NCBI RefSeq assembly: GCF_900104595.1
Contig: NZ_FNVY01000002.1
Location: 62,001-126,000 of the forward strand
DNA: 64,000 bases
Source: Enterococcus timonensis
Lineage (GTDB): Bacteria > Bacillota > Bacilli > Lactobacillales > Enterococcaceae
Direction: 5' to 3'
Position 1 is the first letter of the stretch. Each line of letters begins with the position of its first letter. A program made the position numbers and the translations under genes. Of this stretch, positions 49,827 to 57,768 are shown one piece after another. The notes below the pieces were generated by a model. It made no database searches. It was not told the DNA's origin and saw nothing but the letters and a program-made list of their open reading frames with translations.

Positions 49827-50199
49827 AATAATGCGAAGAATCAAGATACAACTACTTTAAAACAAATGAAAAGTTATTCTTAGGCGTAGTGAATTTTTAG
49901 AGAAGCTGTCCTTGGAAATATTAATACTATACAAGTTTACGTAGATACTTCTAGCGGGAATGGCATTCTATCGGTGGCTGAGAAAAATCCTCTTTTGAAA
50001 ACGACTAGGGACAATGCTTTTTTCTGAAGCTCAGATAGAGCTTGATATACCTGATTAATATCCACAATTGGCGAAAATCCTATTTTATTCTCATTAATCA
50101 ATATTCGATTGGTTGTGGGAATATTTTTTTGTAAAGAATAATTATTTCTGTGGCGGAAACTGGTCATTCTTTTTGCTAATTTTTCTATAGAGGATCCCG

Positions 50200-50262
50200 T
50201 CAAATTAAGCCTAAATCAAAAATCCCGTCAGATTTCTCTAGCGGGATTTTGGCGGGGAACCT
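50200..50262 (-). pseudogene. Possible C-terminal remnant of a second tyrosine integrase
   Basis: On the minus strand the codons give FPAKIPLEKSDGIFDLG and a stop at 50200. The start of this piece and its GC-rich codons resemble the end of the intact integrase (LSPAKLPAKTAVEA). Too short for certainty. Confidence 0.3.
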
Positions 50263-50347
50263 AATAAAAACAGGCTCTTTTTATCCATTCTACATTGAGC
50301 TAACTACCGTTAAATCAACATTTTGCAACCAAGTTAGGTTACTGCTT

Positions 50348-50358
50348 TATTCCCACTC
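50348..50358. other. Putative attachment-site core B (guaA 3'-end-like)
   Basis: TATTCCCACTC, identical to core A; the minus strand reads GAGTGGGAATAA, encoding EWE and stop. It lies 43 bp beyond the integrase stop codon, where an attL or attR is expected. Confidence 0.5.
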
Positions 50359-50401
50359 GAGGGTATCTTCAGCAGCGCTAACCTGCGTCACTACTGGTTT
50401 T

Positions 50402-51676
50402 CTATGCTTCAACTGCCGTTTTGGCGGGGAGTTTGGCGGGGCTTAATTGATCGTACTTCACCGCCTGATTCCCCACGAATCGCACCTGATTCTGACCCGC
50501 CGTCTTGATCGTGATGTTGCCTGCGATCTGTTCGGCGATGTCCGCATCAAGCCCGCCCCACAAGTGTGAGTAGTGCTTCAGAGTAATCTCAGGAGACGAA
50601 TGCCCTAAGCGCTTGGACAACACCAGCACCGAGACGTTGAACTCATTGATGAGATACGACGCGTGACTGTGGCGCAGCCCTTTGCCTTCGACTGGGTGCA
50701 CCTGCGCCAACTTGGCGTAGCGGTGAATAATCCGTGAGATCGTGGACTTGGTCATCGGCAGGCCGTCGTAGGTCATGATGAAATCATCAATCCCACCCAG
50801 CCCGAAACTCGTCTGTACCTCCCGCCAGCGCCGTAGAATTGCCACGGTGTCATCGTCGAGCGTCAAGATGCGCTTGCCGCTGTCTGTCTTCGTGTAGTCG
50901 TGGCGTTCCCAGTCGTGCCGGTTCTTCATCACCAGCATGTGATCAACGTGTAGCTGCTTCTTGGCGAGATCAACATCTCGCCACCGCAGCGCCGTGCCTT
51001 CGTTGACTCGCACGCCAGTCAGGAAGTACAGCCACAACATCACGAAGTTCAGGTGTCCATAGATATCATCAATGCAGATTTGCGCAATGACTTGTTCAAA
51101 CTCAGCTTTCGTCCAAAATGGCACGCTGCTTTTGGCCTTAGGAATCGCCTTGACTTGCTTCGACACATTGCTGGACAGATACTGCATTTGTACCGCATGG
51201 TCGAGGGACTTGCGGAAACAGCCGAACACCAATCCAGCATAACCTTGCGAGTAGCCGGCACCGCCGTCTTTCTCATCCGTAAGCAGCCACGTGCGGAAGT
51301 TCTGCACATCGGTGATATCGATATCACGCAACAGTTGGTCGCCAAACCGCGCGATGCAGATGTCAAAGCTACGATTACGGACAGCGAAGGTGCTTTCCTC
51401 CACGTCGGTTTTGTAGGCTGGGATATACGCGTCCTTCATGAACTGGCGATAGGTCATACGGAAGTTCGTAAACCCATGCGCCTCATGATATTCACGCTTC
51501 ACCCGCGTCAGCTCCTTGTTCGCGGCAAACGCGGTATTGAATGGCATTCCTTGACTGTCCTTCCGCCCTTTTTTGCGGACGCGCTTGCCACTCATCTTGT
51601 CGGTGCCTAACTCGGTTTCATAGTAGAAATTTCCTTTGGCGTCTATGAATACGCCTGGATATTTGGTTTTACTCAT
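50402..51676 (-). CDS. int: Tyrosine recombinase / integrase of an ICE-like element
   Basis: A 424-residue site-specific recombinase. An AP2-like arm-binding domain (PGVFIDAKGNFYYETELG) is followed by a SAM-like core-binding domain and the catalytic domain. The catalytic domain has Arg in TGVRVNEGTALRW, RHSHASYL and LGHSSPEITLKHYSHLW with the nucleophilic Tyr. The ATG at 51676 overlaps the stop of the DUF3173 gene by eight bases, which decides the start. Base composition is clearly richer in G+C than the chromosome to the left, a sign of transfer, possibly from a lactobacillus. An att-like core lies just past its 3' end. Confidence 0.92.
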   Translation of the reverse strand: MSKTKYPGVFIDAKGNFYYETELGTDKMSGKRVRKKGRKDSQGMPFNTAFAANKELTRVKREYHEAHGFTNFRMTYRQFMKDAYIPAYKTDVEESTFAVRNRSFDICIARFGDQLLRDIDITDVQNFRTWLLTDEKDGGAGYSQGYAGLVFGCFRKSLDHAVQMQYLSSNVSKQVKAIPKAKSSVPFWTKAEFEQVIAQICIDDIYGHLNFVMLWLYFLTGVRVNEGTALRWRDVDLAKKQLHVDHMLVMKNRHDWERHDYTKTDSGKRILTLDDDTVAILRRWREVQTSFGLGGIDDFIMTYDGLPMTKSTISRIIHRYAKLAQVHPVEGKGLRHSHASYLINEFNVSVLVLSKRLGHSSPEITLKHYSHLWGGLDADIAEQIAGNITIKTAGQNQVRFVGNQAVKYDQLSPAKLPAKTAVEA

Positions 51677-51875
51677 TCTCAACAGCCCCATTCATCGGTG
51701 ATCCGAGAATGGACTCAACGACAGAGCGCGGCACGCGCCCTAAGTTTCGGTTGAGATACAAGGGATAACCCTTTTGTACCATCCTTTGCTTCGCTTGTCT
51801 AATGATATCGCGCGCAGTGTGCTGCTTAAAGCCTAATGCCATCAGATCTTGATAGCAGACAAAACTTTTATCCAA
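51669..51875 (-). CDS. DUF3173 family small protein (excisionase-like)
   Basis: A 68-residue basic protein with a helix-turn-helix look (FKQHTARDIIRQAKQRMVQK). DUF3173 genes occupy the excisionase position between the replication initiator and integrase in many Tn916/ICEBs1-like elements. The TTG at 51875 follows GAAGGAAGTGA. Its stop overlaps the integrase start, so both are made together. Role in excision is inferred from position. Confidence 0.75.
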   Translation of the reverse strand: MDKSFVCYQDLMALGFKQHTARDIIRQAKQRMVQKGYPLYLNRNLGRVPRSVVESILGSPMNGAVENE

Positions 51876-51952
51876 TTACGTCACTTCCTTCTCATTGATT
51901 GAAGTGAGATAATCAAACCAGATAGGACCCAAATCTTATCTGTGAAGGGTGG

Positions 51953-53233
51953 CTACTTGCTTTGGTCGGCGTAGTCGCTCTTTTTTGATGTCTCACTCGG
52001 TTCTGAATCCGTCAAAACGCCATTACGGTGGTGCTGATAGTGGTGAATCAAGTCCCAGTGGCGTTGCGTCAGCTTGCCGCCGTCAATGATTGCCTTCAAC
52101 TCGTCTGTACCATTGTACTGATCAATCAGCTGCAACATCTTCAGCGACGGCGCAACCTGCTTCTTCAACCAGTGGGTAATGTGCGCATAACTCAATGGTT
52201 CAGGATCAGTTGAGAGTCGCAGCTTGTCGCGATTATTGCCGATGAAAGCGTCCCAGCGCGGATCTGTCGCCCACTGACTCTTCGCTTTGTGGCTCGGCGT
52301 CAAGAAGCGCAGGTAACGATTGATAATTCCAAAAACCACTTTTTCTGGATCACGTTCCGCCAACAAATTCTTAATTGCAGCAGCAGCGCGTTTGCGACGT
52401 AGCCGGACTTCAAAGCGCGTGCGTATCGGCTGATCTTCAATCGCAATTTCTGGGTATTTCTGATGTTGCTCAAAAGCCTTGTCGTAAATACAGAAGTACA
52501 CCTCACTTTGCGGTGACCCCAGATACAAAGTTCTGCCCGATGCCTCCCACTGCTTCGTACGATTATCTCGAAAGCCGTGGAAACGCGAGGTGAATTCATC
52601 GCGGTCACACTTCTCAATCAAGGTCGGCACATCGAGTAAACCATTACGATCATTGATGGCGAGGTCAACGCGGGTGAAGTGACCGTCAAGCGCAATGCAC
52701 GTCTCCAAGAAGTCGTACCAGGTGCGATTCTGTTGACGCAAGTACGATTCAACATAGCGGCAGCCTTGACCTTTCAACTCAATCATCGTGCCGCTATCCT
52801 CACTAGGATCATACCCGTCTGCATTCACATCTTGATATGGTGACAGTAGTACGTCGATTTCACCGCATTTTAAGGTCGCCGCGTATCCATAACGCGCGCC
52901 TTCTTTAAGATTGAAATGATTGAGGTTGAGCTGGAACAACTCGGTTACCAGTTCTTCATAGTCGTGCGACTTGAAAGTAACGCCCAAGTAATCAATACAG
53001 ACGTCAATATTGTTCTGACCAGTCAACGATCTCATTGCTAACGTCAGCCGCAACCGCGCTTGTTGGTTGATTGGCTTATTTCCCGTCAGCAACTGGTTCA
53101 AATGCGACCGACTGTAATTAGCCGCCTTCGCTAATTGACCTTGAGTAATCTTATGCGTGCGCATCTCATCATGAAACTGGTTTAGCCACTCGGTATTCGT
53201 CATCCCGCCGACTAAGTTCAAATCTTTCAGCAT
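51953..53233 (-). CDS. Rep_trans-type replication initiator / relaxase with N-terminal HTH
   Basis: A 426-residue rolling-circle initiator like NicK of ICEBs1 or Orf20 of Tn916, with an XRE-type helix-turn-helix fused at the front (KITQGQLAKAANYSRSHLNQ). The ATG at 53233 follows AAAGGAG. Rep_trans signatures are TRVDLAINDRNGLLDVPTL, EVYFCIYDKAFEQH and RTRFEVRLRRKRA. It should nick the origin just upstream (53330-53396). No FtsK-like coupling protein or type IV secretion gene is present, so the element could replicate or be mobilised but not transfer by itself. Confidence 0.88.
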   Translation of the reverse strand: MLKDLNLVGGMTNTEWLNQFHDEMRTHKITQGQLAKAANYSRSHLNQLLTGNKPINQQARLRLTLAMRSLTGQNNIDVCIDYLGVTFKSHDYEELVTELFQLNLNHFNLKEGARYGYAATLKCGEIDVLLSPYQDVNADGYDPSEDSGTMIELKGQGCRYVESYLRQQNRTWYDFLETCIALDGHFTRVDLAINDRNGLLDVPTLIEKCDRDEFTSRFHGFRDNRTKQWEASGRTLYLGSPQSEVYFCIYDKAFEQHQKYPEIAIEDQPIRTRFEVRLRRKRAAAAIKNLLAERDPEKVVFGIINRYLRFLTPSHKAKSQWATDPRWDAFIGNNRDKLRLSTDPEPLSYAHITHWLKKQVAPSLKMLQLIDQYNGTDELKAIIDGGKLTQRHWDLIHHYQHHRNGVLTDSEPSETSKKSDYADQSK

Positions 53234-53329
53234 GTTAGCTCCTTTCGAAGCAGCCTGACAGCAAAGCCGCCTTTCTGCGTGCGCAGAGTGGCTTGCCACC
53301 GGCGCTTTCGTCCTACTTACGTGTATTTT

Positions 53330-53396
53330 GTCTCTAATATTTGCCCCCCTATTAGAGACCGGGGGCTTGTGGCGGCCGGCTAACGCTGACCGCCAC
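53330..53396 (-). other. Candidate oriT / double-strand origin of the ICE-like element
   Basis: Inverted repeats are nested here. GCCCCC (53343-53348) faces GGGGGC (53361-53366) across a loop that reads GGTCTCTAATAG on the minus strand. GTCTCTAATA (53330-53339) faces TATTAGAGAC (53350-53359), and GTGGCGG (53370-53376) faces CCGCCAC (53390-53396). CTCTAATAG in the loop matches the pT181 nick region, and the G/C arms recall ICEBs1 oriT. It lies 100 bp upstream of the initiator gene, the expected place. Confidence 0.65.
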
Positions 53397-53776
53397 CGCT
53401 CGCGCTAGCGGCTTTCGCGCTGCACGCCGCGCACGGCGGCGTACGTTGCAAGACCCTTCCGGAAGGTCTGTGAGAACTTTCGCTCTCAACATATACAGAC
53501 GGTTTGTAGGACGCGTTTTGAAACTGAAAGTTGAACTGTAACGGGATCTTAATGTTCATTACCGAATTACGTGACTACTGCCCCGAAGCCATGCTATGAA
53601 AATTCACTCGCTAACAATATCAGCTGCATGGTGCAAAATGACGAGCCATTTTACACGATTTCCGCTGAAACAATACACATGTAACAAAAAAGGCCTGTAC
53701 ACCATGGCAACTAGAGTCATGGTACAGACACAAAGATAATGGTTTACAGTGAGCAAATGGTTCATATTGCGGGTTG
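53397..53776. other. Structured non-coding region beyond the origin
   Basis: It includes GC-rich palindromes (GCCGCGCACGGCGGC near 53427), AGACC.TTCCGGAAGGTCT at about 53452-53469 and TGAGA..TCTCA at about 53471-53487. These could be a single-strand origin or terminator. The following 280 bp to the IS3 element have no ORF or site that I recognise. Confidence 0.4.
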
Positions 53777-53946
53777 TTATGTCAATATTTCGGACAAATA
53801 AATGCGAATAGTCAGTGGTACAACTAACTATCTTTAGAGAATCATTGGTGCTACGTTGAAAATGGTGAACTGACAGATTTAGGGGTATGCCAAAAAAGCC
53901 GAAAAAAGATTATTTTTTCTCAGCCCTACTTATAAAGACTTAGTCG

Positions 53947-54720
53947 CTACGCGACTGACGAAATACGGTCCTGATTGTACCAGCGTATATAGCGATCAAT
54001 ACCAGCAATAGTTTCATGAACATTTTTAAAGGAGTGGTTATTCACATATTCGCGTTTTAAAAGTGAGTCAAAACTCTCGATCCGGGCATTATCTCCCGGA
54101 CATCCTTGGCGGGAATAAGAATGTTTAATACCAGCTTTAGCCAGAGTGCTTTCAAATAAGGCACTGGTGTATTGACTTCCCATATCGCTATGAATGATGA
54201 CTGGTTGATCTGAACGCTTTAAAATAGTTTTAATTGGTGCAGTAGCCAGTTCCTGGGTCATCTCAGATCCGATATTATAAGCGATCACCCGCCGGGTGGT
54301 CGGATTATAAACACTGGCTAAATAGAGCCATGAACGTTGAAGCGGAATGTAGGTAATATCGGTTACGAGTACCCTAGTCTGATCAGCTAAGTCTTTAATC
54401 AGATTGGGCCGTTGCGGATACTCAGTGTGGGTTTTCGGTTTACTGATCTTTCTGACCATCCGCGATCGTATCCCTAATTCTTTCATCAAGCGGTAGACCA
54501 GCCATTGACTGACTTTTAAACCAAGCATTTGGTAGAGCGCTACCGTTAATCTAGGATAACCATACATGGGATATTTTAACCAAAGTGATAATAACTGTTT
54601 TTTGATTAATTGATGTCGGCAGGCAGTTTTACTGGGTTGCCAATGACGATAACTGTAATAGGTGGAACGGGGAATCTTTAGCATTCTTAAAATATGAGTA
54701 ATGCGGTGCTTTGCTTGCAA
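53947..54720 (-). CDS. IS3-family transposase OrfB (element 2, copy A)
   Basis: A DDE transposase of 257 residues from the first ATG. It has the HTH_21 region (KYPMYGYPRLTVALYQMLG) and catalytic Asp in VTDITYIPLQ, Asp in IHSDMGSQYTS and Glu in NARIESFDSLLKREY. The protein is naturally made by a -1 shift from orfA; the shifted frame reads KKLIAKGRAVVLEIVQANLQ before this start. It looks active. It is nearly identical to the interrupted copy B. Confidence 0.92.
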   Translation of the reverse strand: MQAKHRITHILRMLKIPRSTYYSYRHWQPSKTACRHQLIKKQLLSLWLKYPMYGYPRLTVALYQMLGLKVSQWLVYRLMKELGIRSRMVRKISKPKTHTEYPQRPNLIKDLADQTRVLVTDITYIPLQRSWLYLASVYNPTTRRVIAYNIGSEMTQELATAPIKTILKRSDQPVIIHSDMGSQYTSALFESTLAKAGIKHSYSRQGCPGDNARIESFDSLLKREYVNNHSFKNVHETIAGIDRYIRWYNQDRISSVA

Positions 54721-54764
54721 ATTAGCTTGGACAATTTCTAAAACGACTGCTCGTCCTTTAGCTA

Positions 54765-55028
54765 TTAGTTTTTTGCCAACAGCACCGCTGCTCGTTTTAA
54801 AATATCAAGTTCCTCCTTAAGTCGGCGGTTTTCCTTGATTAGGGCTCGTTCATGGTCCGAAAGGACCTGGGTATTATTGGGATCAGCTTGGTTAATCCAT
54901 TTAGTAACAGTGGAGACACTAACGTTGTATTCCTTAGCTAAGGAATTAGAAGAGCGCCCTTTTTTGTGTAATGACACGATAGATGACTTAAATTCAGGTG
55001 AATATCGATTGGAAGATTTAATAGGCAT
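54765..55028 (-). CDS. IS3-family transposase OrfA (element 2, copy A)
   Basis: An 87-residue OrfA with HTH (YSPEFKSSIVSLHKKGRSSN, then SVSTVTKWINQAD) and a leucine-rich helix (ENRRLKEELDILKRAAVLLA). The ATG at 55028 follows AAAGGAG. The minus-strand heptamer AAAAAAC at 54774-54768, just before the stop, is a canonical A-AAA-AAC slippery site for the -1 shift into orfB. Confidence 0.9.
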   Translation of the reverse strand: MPIKSSNRYSPEFKSSIVSLHKKGRSSNSLAKEYNVSVSTVTKWINQADPNNTQVLSDHERALIKENRRLKEELDILKRAAVLLAKN

Positions 55029-55086
55029 AATAAAAGACTCCTTTGAAATAATTATAGCGAACAAGTTGTCCGTAATTACATCATAA

Positions 55087-55428
55087 GAGCCATTGGCGGA
55101 TAAAGGCTACGTTAGTACAAAATTGAAGCAGGCTTGTCACGCCATCGGCGTAGATTTATGGACTCCTTCAAAGAAAAATCAGAAAGCAAATGATACTATC
55201 GACAACAGCTTATTAAGGAAATTTCGGAAGAAAGTAGAAACCGTTATTTCCAGTTTAAGTTTAATAGGTGTTCAAAACTTTAAAAATCGATCTCTGGCGG
55301 GGTTTGAAGCACGTTTAGAAGCAATTCTATTGACCTATAGCTTTATGCTGAAAAAGGCGCAGGTCAGCGTTTCTGGAACACTTAGATATTCACTTGGTCG
55401 TTTTTAAAATTAACTAGCACAACGGGTT
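55087..55428 (+). pseudogene. 3' remnant of an IS982-family transposase
   Basis: The last 104 codons or so of an IS982-type transposase (DKGYVSTKLKQACHAIG, LWTPSKKN, LAGFEARLEAILLTYSFML), ending at 55407. The terminal inverted repeat ACTAGCACAACGGGTT follows at 55413-55428. The front is missing at the junction with element 2 copy A. Confidence 0.75.
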
Positions 55429-55479
55429 TTACTATATACACAGAATCAACACACCGAATAGATGAGTGGTTAAATCAAT

Positions 55480-55555
55480 AAAAAACTATCCACGACACTG
55501 ATTTGCTTAATCCAACAATTCTAGTTTGGAAAGTTATCTGTCGTGCATAGTTTTT
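55480..55555. terminator. Terminator-like inverted repeat after the ABC exporter operon
   Basis: AAAAACTATCCACGACA and TGTCGTGCATAGTTTTT, with one mismatch, face each other across about 42 nt. A/T runs on both sides allow termination in either direction. Confidence 0.7.
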
Positions 55556-55562
55556 ATTTTTT

Positions 55563-56279
55563 CTAATTTTCATTGTCTTCTTCACGGGCATATTTTTGCT
55601 TTATTTTTTCCGCATCTTTTTCAACCATCAGCCCATCTCTAATTTCAATAATCCGGTCACAGTACTGAACCAAGCGAATATCGTGTGTCACCATGATGAT
55701 CGCTTTGTTTTTTTCCTTTGATTCTTTAGCCAAAATTTCTACAACTTCAAAAGCTCGTTCTGAGTCCAAGCTAGCGGTTGGTTCATCTGCCAAAATAATT
55801 GTAGGATCATTATATAACGCACGTGCAATCGCCACACGCTGACGTTCTCCGCCTGACAATTCCTCTGGATATTTTTTTACCAACTTAGAAACTCCTAGTT
55901 GATCAAATAATTTATCTTTCGATAAGTGCTGTTCCTTGCTACTAATTTTATCGACCAATTTCAGCTGATTTTCGACACTTAAAAACGGAATCAAATTTGA
56001 AGCTTGCAAGATAAAGCCAATTTTTTTAAACCTCAACTTGGCCCGCGTTTTTTCTTTTTCTTCACTAAAGTTTTCACCGTTGATTTTAACTTGACCCTCA
56101 GTAGGTGACTGTAGTCCCCCTGCAAGCGTAAGAAAGGTACTTTTTCCTGAACCAGAAGGGCCAATTATTGCGACAAATTCGCCTTTTTCAACTTTGAAAT
56201 TTGTTGTTTTTAATGCTTCGATTGTTGTGTCGCCGTCTTTGAACTGTTTTTTAACATCAATGAATTCTATTGCGCTCAC
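55563..56279 (-). CDS. ABC transporter ATP-binding protein, HrtA/FhtA-like
   Basis: A 238-residue ATPase of the MacB/LolD type. Walker A is GPSGSGKST (about 39-47), signature LSGGERQRVAIARAL, Walker B IILADEPTASLDS and the H-loop VTHD. It follows the permease gene by 10 bp on the same strand. Sequence style and pairing with one short FtsX permease resemble heme exporters HrtAB/FhtAB of staphylococci and enterococci. Its TetR-type heme regulator is not present. Heme is the best-supported but unproven substrate. Confidence 0.82.
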   Translation of the reverse strand: MSAIEFIDVKKQFKDGDTTIEALKTTNFKVEKGEFVAIIGPSGSGKSTFLTLAGGLQSPTEGQVKINGENFSEEKEKTRAKLRFKKIGFILQASNLIPFLSVENQLKLVDKISSKEQHLSKDKLFDQLGVSKLVKKYPEELSGGERQRVAIARALYNDPTIILADEPTASLDSERAFEVVEILAKESKEKNKAIIMVTHDIRLVQYCDRIIEIRDGLMVEKDAEKIKQKYAREEDNEN

Positions 56280-56289
56280 ACTATCACTC

Positions 56290-57360
56290 CTAACCTATCG
56301 CCTTTAGAGGATCGATCTTTACAATCGTCCTAACTGAGAATAACGCACCTGAAACTGCGAACAATAGCATCAAAATACTAACACCTATCAAAAATAAGTA
56401 ATTATTTTGATACGGAACCGCGGCTGGCAATAGAAAAGATGTCAAAATACTTGTTAAAGCACCTATTACAACACCCACAAAAGCCAATAAGAATGTTTGA
56501 ACAATGACAGATTTAGCAATGTAGCCGCTCGAAATTCCTTGTGCCTTCATGACGCCAAATATTTTTTGCTTTTGCATGGTCAAGACATACACAAAAATAC
56601 CAATAACAATTGCCGCAATAACAATAAGAAACCCAATCATAAAGCCAAAAGTAAGTACTTGTGCACTGTACCCTGGTAAATCATTGATGAAATTGCCCAC
56701 TGAAATTTTTTCTAAATCATCAGGATATGCGGCAAGAGGTCCCCTAATCACAATGCCGTTGATTCGCGCATTCTCACTCGTATCCTCTTTTTCAAAGCGA
56801 ATTTCTTGAAACGCGTTAATGCTCGTGTATAACACTGGTGAAACGCTAAATTTTGCATTTTCTGTAAAACCAACTACTGTGAGCTTTTTTTCATTCCCCG
56901 AAAGCGAAAGCTCATCACCTATTTTAATGCCGTATTGCTCCTTCACACTACTATCAGCAACCACTTCATCATTTGAAGCAAACATCTTTCCCTCAACTAT
57001 TTTAGGTGCTAAGAAGCTGTCTGCCTCAATCCCAAAAAAACTAACGTCAATTTTTTCATTATCTTCTGAAGAATTGTCAACGATTACGCCAGGTGTTTGT
57101 GCAAGTAAGGCTTTATTTTTGGCATCTACATTGTCTAATTCCTTTCTGGCAATCATTGACATATTTAAATTTGAATTGGCTTCTTTACTCAATAAAATCG
57201 TATCTGCCTGCCATTTATCAATAGCTGTTCGATTGTCTTGTGCAAGTCCATAAGCAAGTCCTGTCAAGAAAAACACCAAATAGGCGATTAAGAACATTAC
57301 GCCCATTACCAAGCTATATCTTAATTTAGCATGTTTTATTTCATTCCAAGCTAAAAACAT
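56290..57360 (-). CDS. FtsX-type ABC permease, HrtB/FhtB-like
   Basis: A 356-residue permease with one N-terminal helix (MLRYSL-type region about 12-35), an extracellular domain of about 190 residues and three C-terminal helices. This is the four-helix MacB/FtsX topology. FGVMKAQGISSGYIAKSVI is the coupling-helix region and IVKIDPLKAIG the typical end. The ATG at 57360 follows GAGGTGA. Its promoter (TTGTGG-17-TATAAA) takes part of its -35 box from the IS982 end beside it. Size and pairing suggest heme export. Confidence 0.82.
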   Translation of the reverse strand: MFLAWNEIKHAKLRYSLVMGVMFLIAYLVFFLTGLAYGLAQDNRTAIDKWQADTILLSKEANSNLNMSMIARKELDNVDAKNKALLAQTPGVIVDNSSEDNEKIDVSFFGIEADSFLAPKIVEGKMFASNDEVVADSSVKEQYGIKIGDELSLSGNEKKLTVVGFTENAKFSVSPVLYTSINAFQEIRFEKEDTSENARINGIVIRGPLAAYPDDLEKISVGNFINDLPGYSAQVLTFGFMIGFLIVIAAIVIGIFVYVLTMQKQKIFGVMKAQGISSGYIAKSVIVQTFLLAFVGVVIGALTSILTSFLLPAAVPYQNNYLFLIGVSILMLLFAVSGALFSVRTIVKIDPLKAIG

Positions 57361-57387
57361 ATTGTCACCTCTACTAAAAAATGTTTA

Positions 57388-57416
57388 TTTATATACGCAT
57401 AATAACATAACCACAA
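57388..57416 (-). promoter_or_regulatory. Hybrid promoter at the IS982 end driving the ABC exporter
   Basis: On the minus strand TTGTGG (57416-57411), 17 bp, TATAAA (57393-57388). The first two bases of the -35 lie in the IS982 terminal repeat, so the insertion created or changed the promoter. Confidence 0.5.
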
Positions 57417-57519
57417 CCCGTTGTGCTAGTGAATGCTGAACTAGGCTGCCGTAAATGACGAATCCCCAGTAACTTTGTAGTTAATTTGATACAACTTTGA
57501 CGCCTTGGTAATAAGGTTC
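57415..57519 (-). mobile_element. IS982-type end fragment
   Basis: AACCCGTTGTGCTAGT (57415-57430) is the exact complement of the repeat at 55413-55428. About 90 bp of further sequence without a gene lead to element 2 copy B at 57520. The two inverted ends bracket the ABC exporter. Confidence 0.6.
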
Positions 57520-57768
57520 TTATGTCAAGATTTCGGACAAATAAATGCGAATAGTCAGTGGTACAACTAACTATCTTTAGAGAATCATTGGTGCTACGTT
57601 GAAAATGGTGAACTGACAGATTTAGGGGTATGCCAAAAAAGCCGAAAAAAGATTATTTTTTCTCAGCCCTACTTATAAAGACTTAGTCGCTACGCGACTG
57701 ACGAAATACGGTCCTGATTGTACCAGCGTATATAGCGATTGTCAATAGCGGTTTGAAAATGCAGGATT

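Larger units (their letters stand above)
49827..50401. other. Gene-poor junction region with integrase remnant and att core
   Basis: About 575 bp. It holds an 88-codon minus-strand frame (50203-49937) with no ribosome binding site or family. It also holds a possible integrase tail (50200-50262, minus), a hairpin AATCCCG/CGGGATT (about 50219-50248) and att core B (50348-50358). TTGGCGGGG motifs near 50249 and 50413-50440 mark the ends of the integrase remnant and of the intact integrase. It reads as a junction where more than one element has inserted. Confidence 0.45.
53777..55086 (-). mobile_element. IS3-family insertion sequence (element 2, copy A, intact)
   Basis: 1,310 bp with 21-bp imperfect ends. 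The left reads TTATGTCAATATTTCGGACA and the right, inward, TTATGATGTAATTACGGACA, each followed by A. It encodes orfA and orfB on the minus strand. No matching target duplication is visible (TTG against GAG), which hints at rearrangement after insertion. Its right end abuts an IS982 remnant. The same element recurs at 57520-62530. Confidence 0.82.

Noticed and set aside
49937-50203. 88-codon minus-strand ORF with a TTG start
   Set aside because: No ribosome binding site and no recognisable family; it overlaps the putative integrase remnant. Kept only as part of the junction region.
50402-55086. Complete conjugative element or defence island
   Set aside because: No coupling protein, secretion, restriction, toxin-antitoxin or CRISPR genes are seen among the accessory genes.
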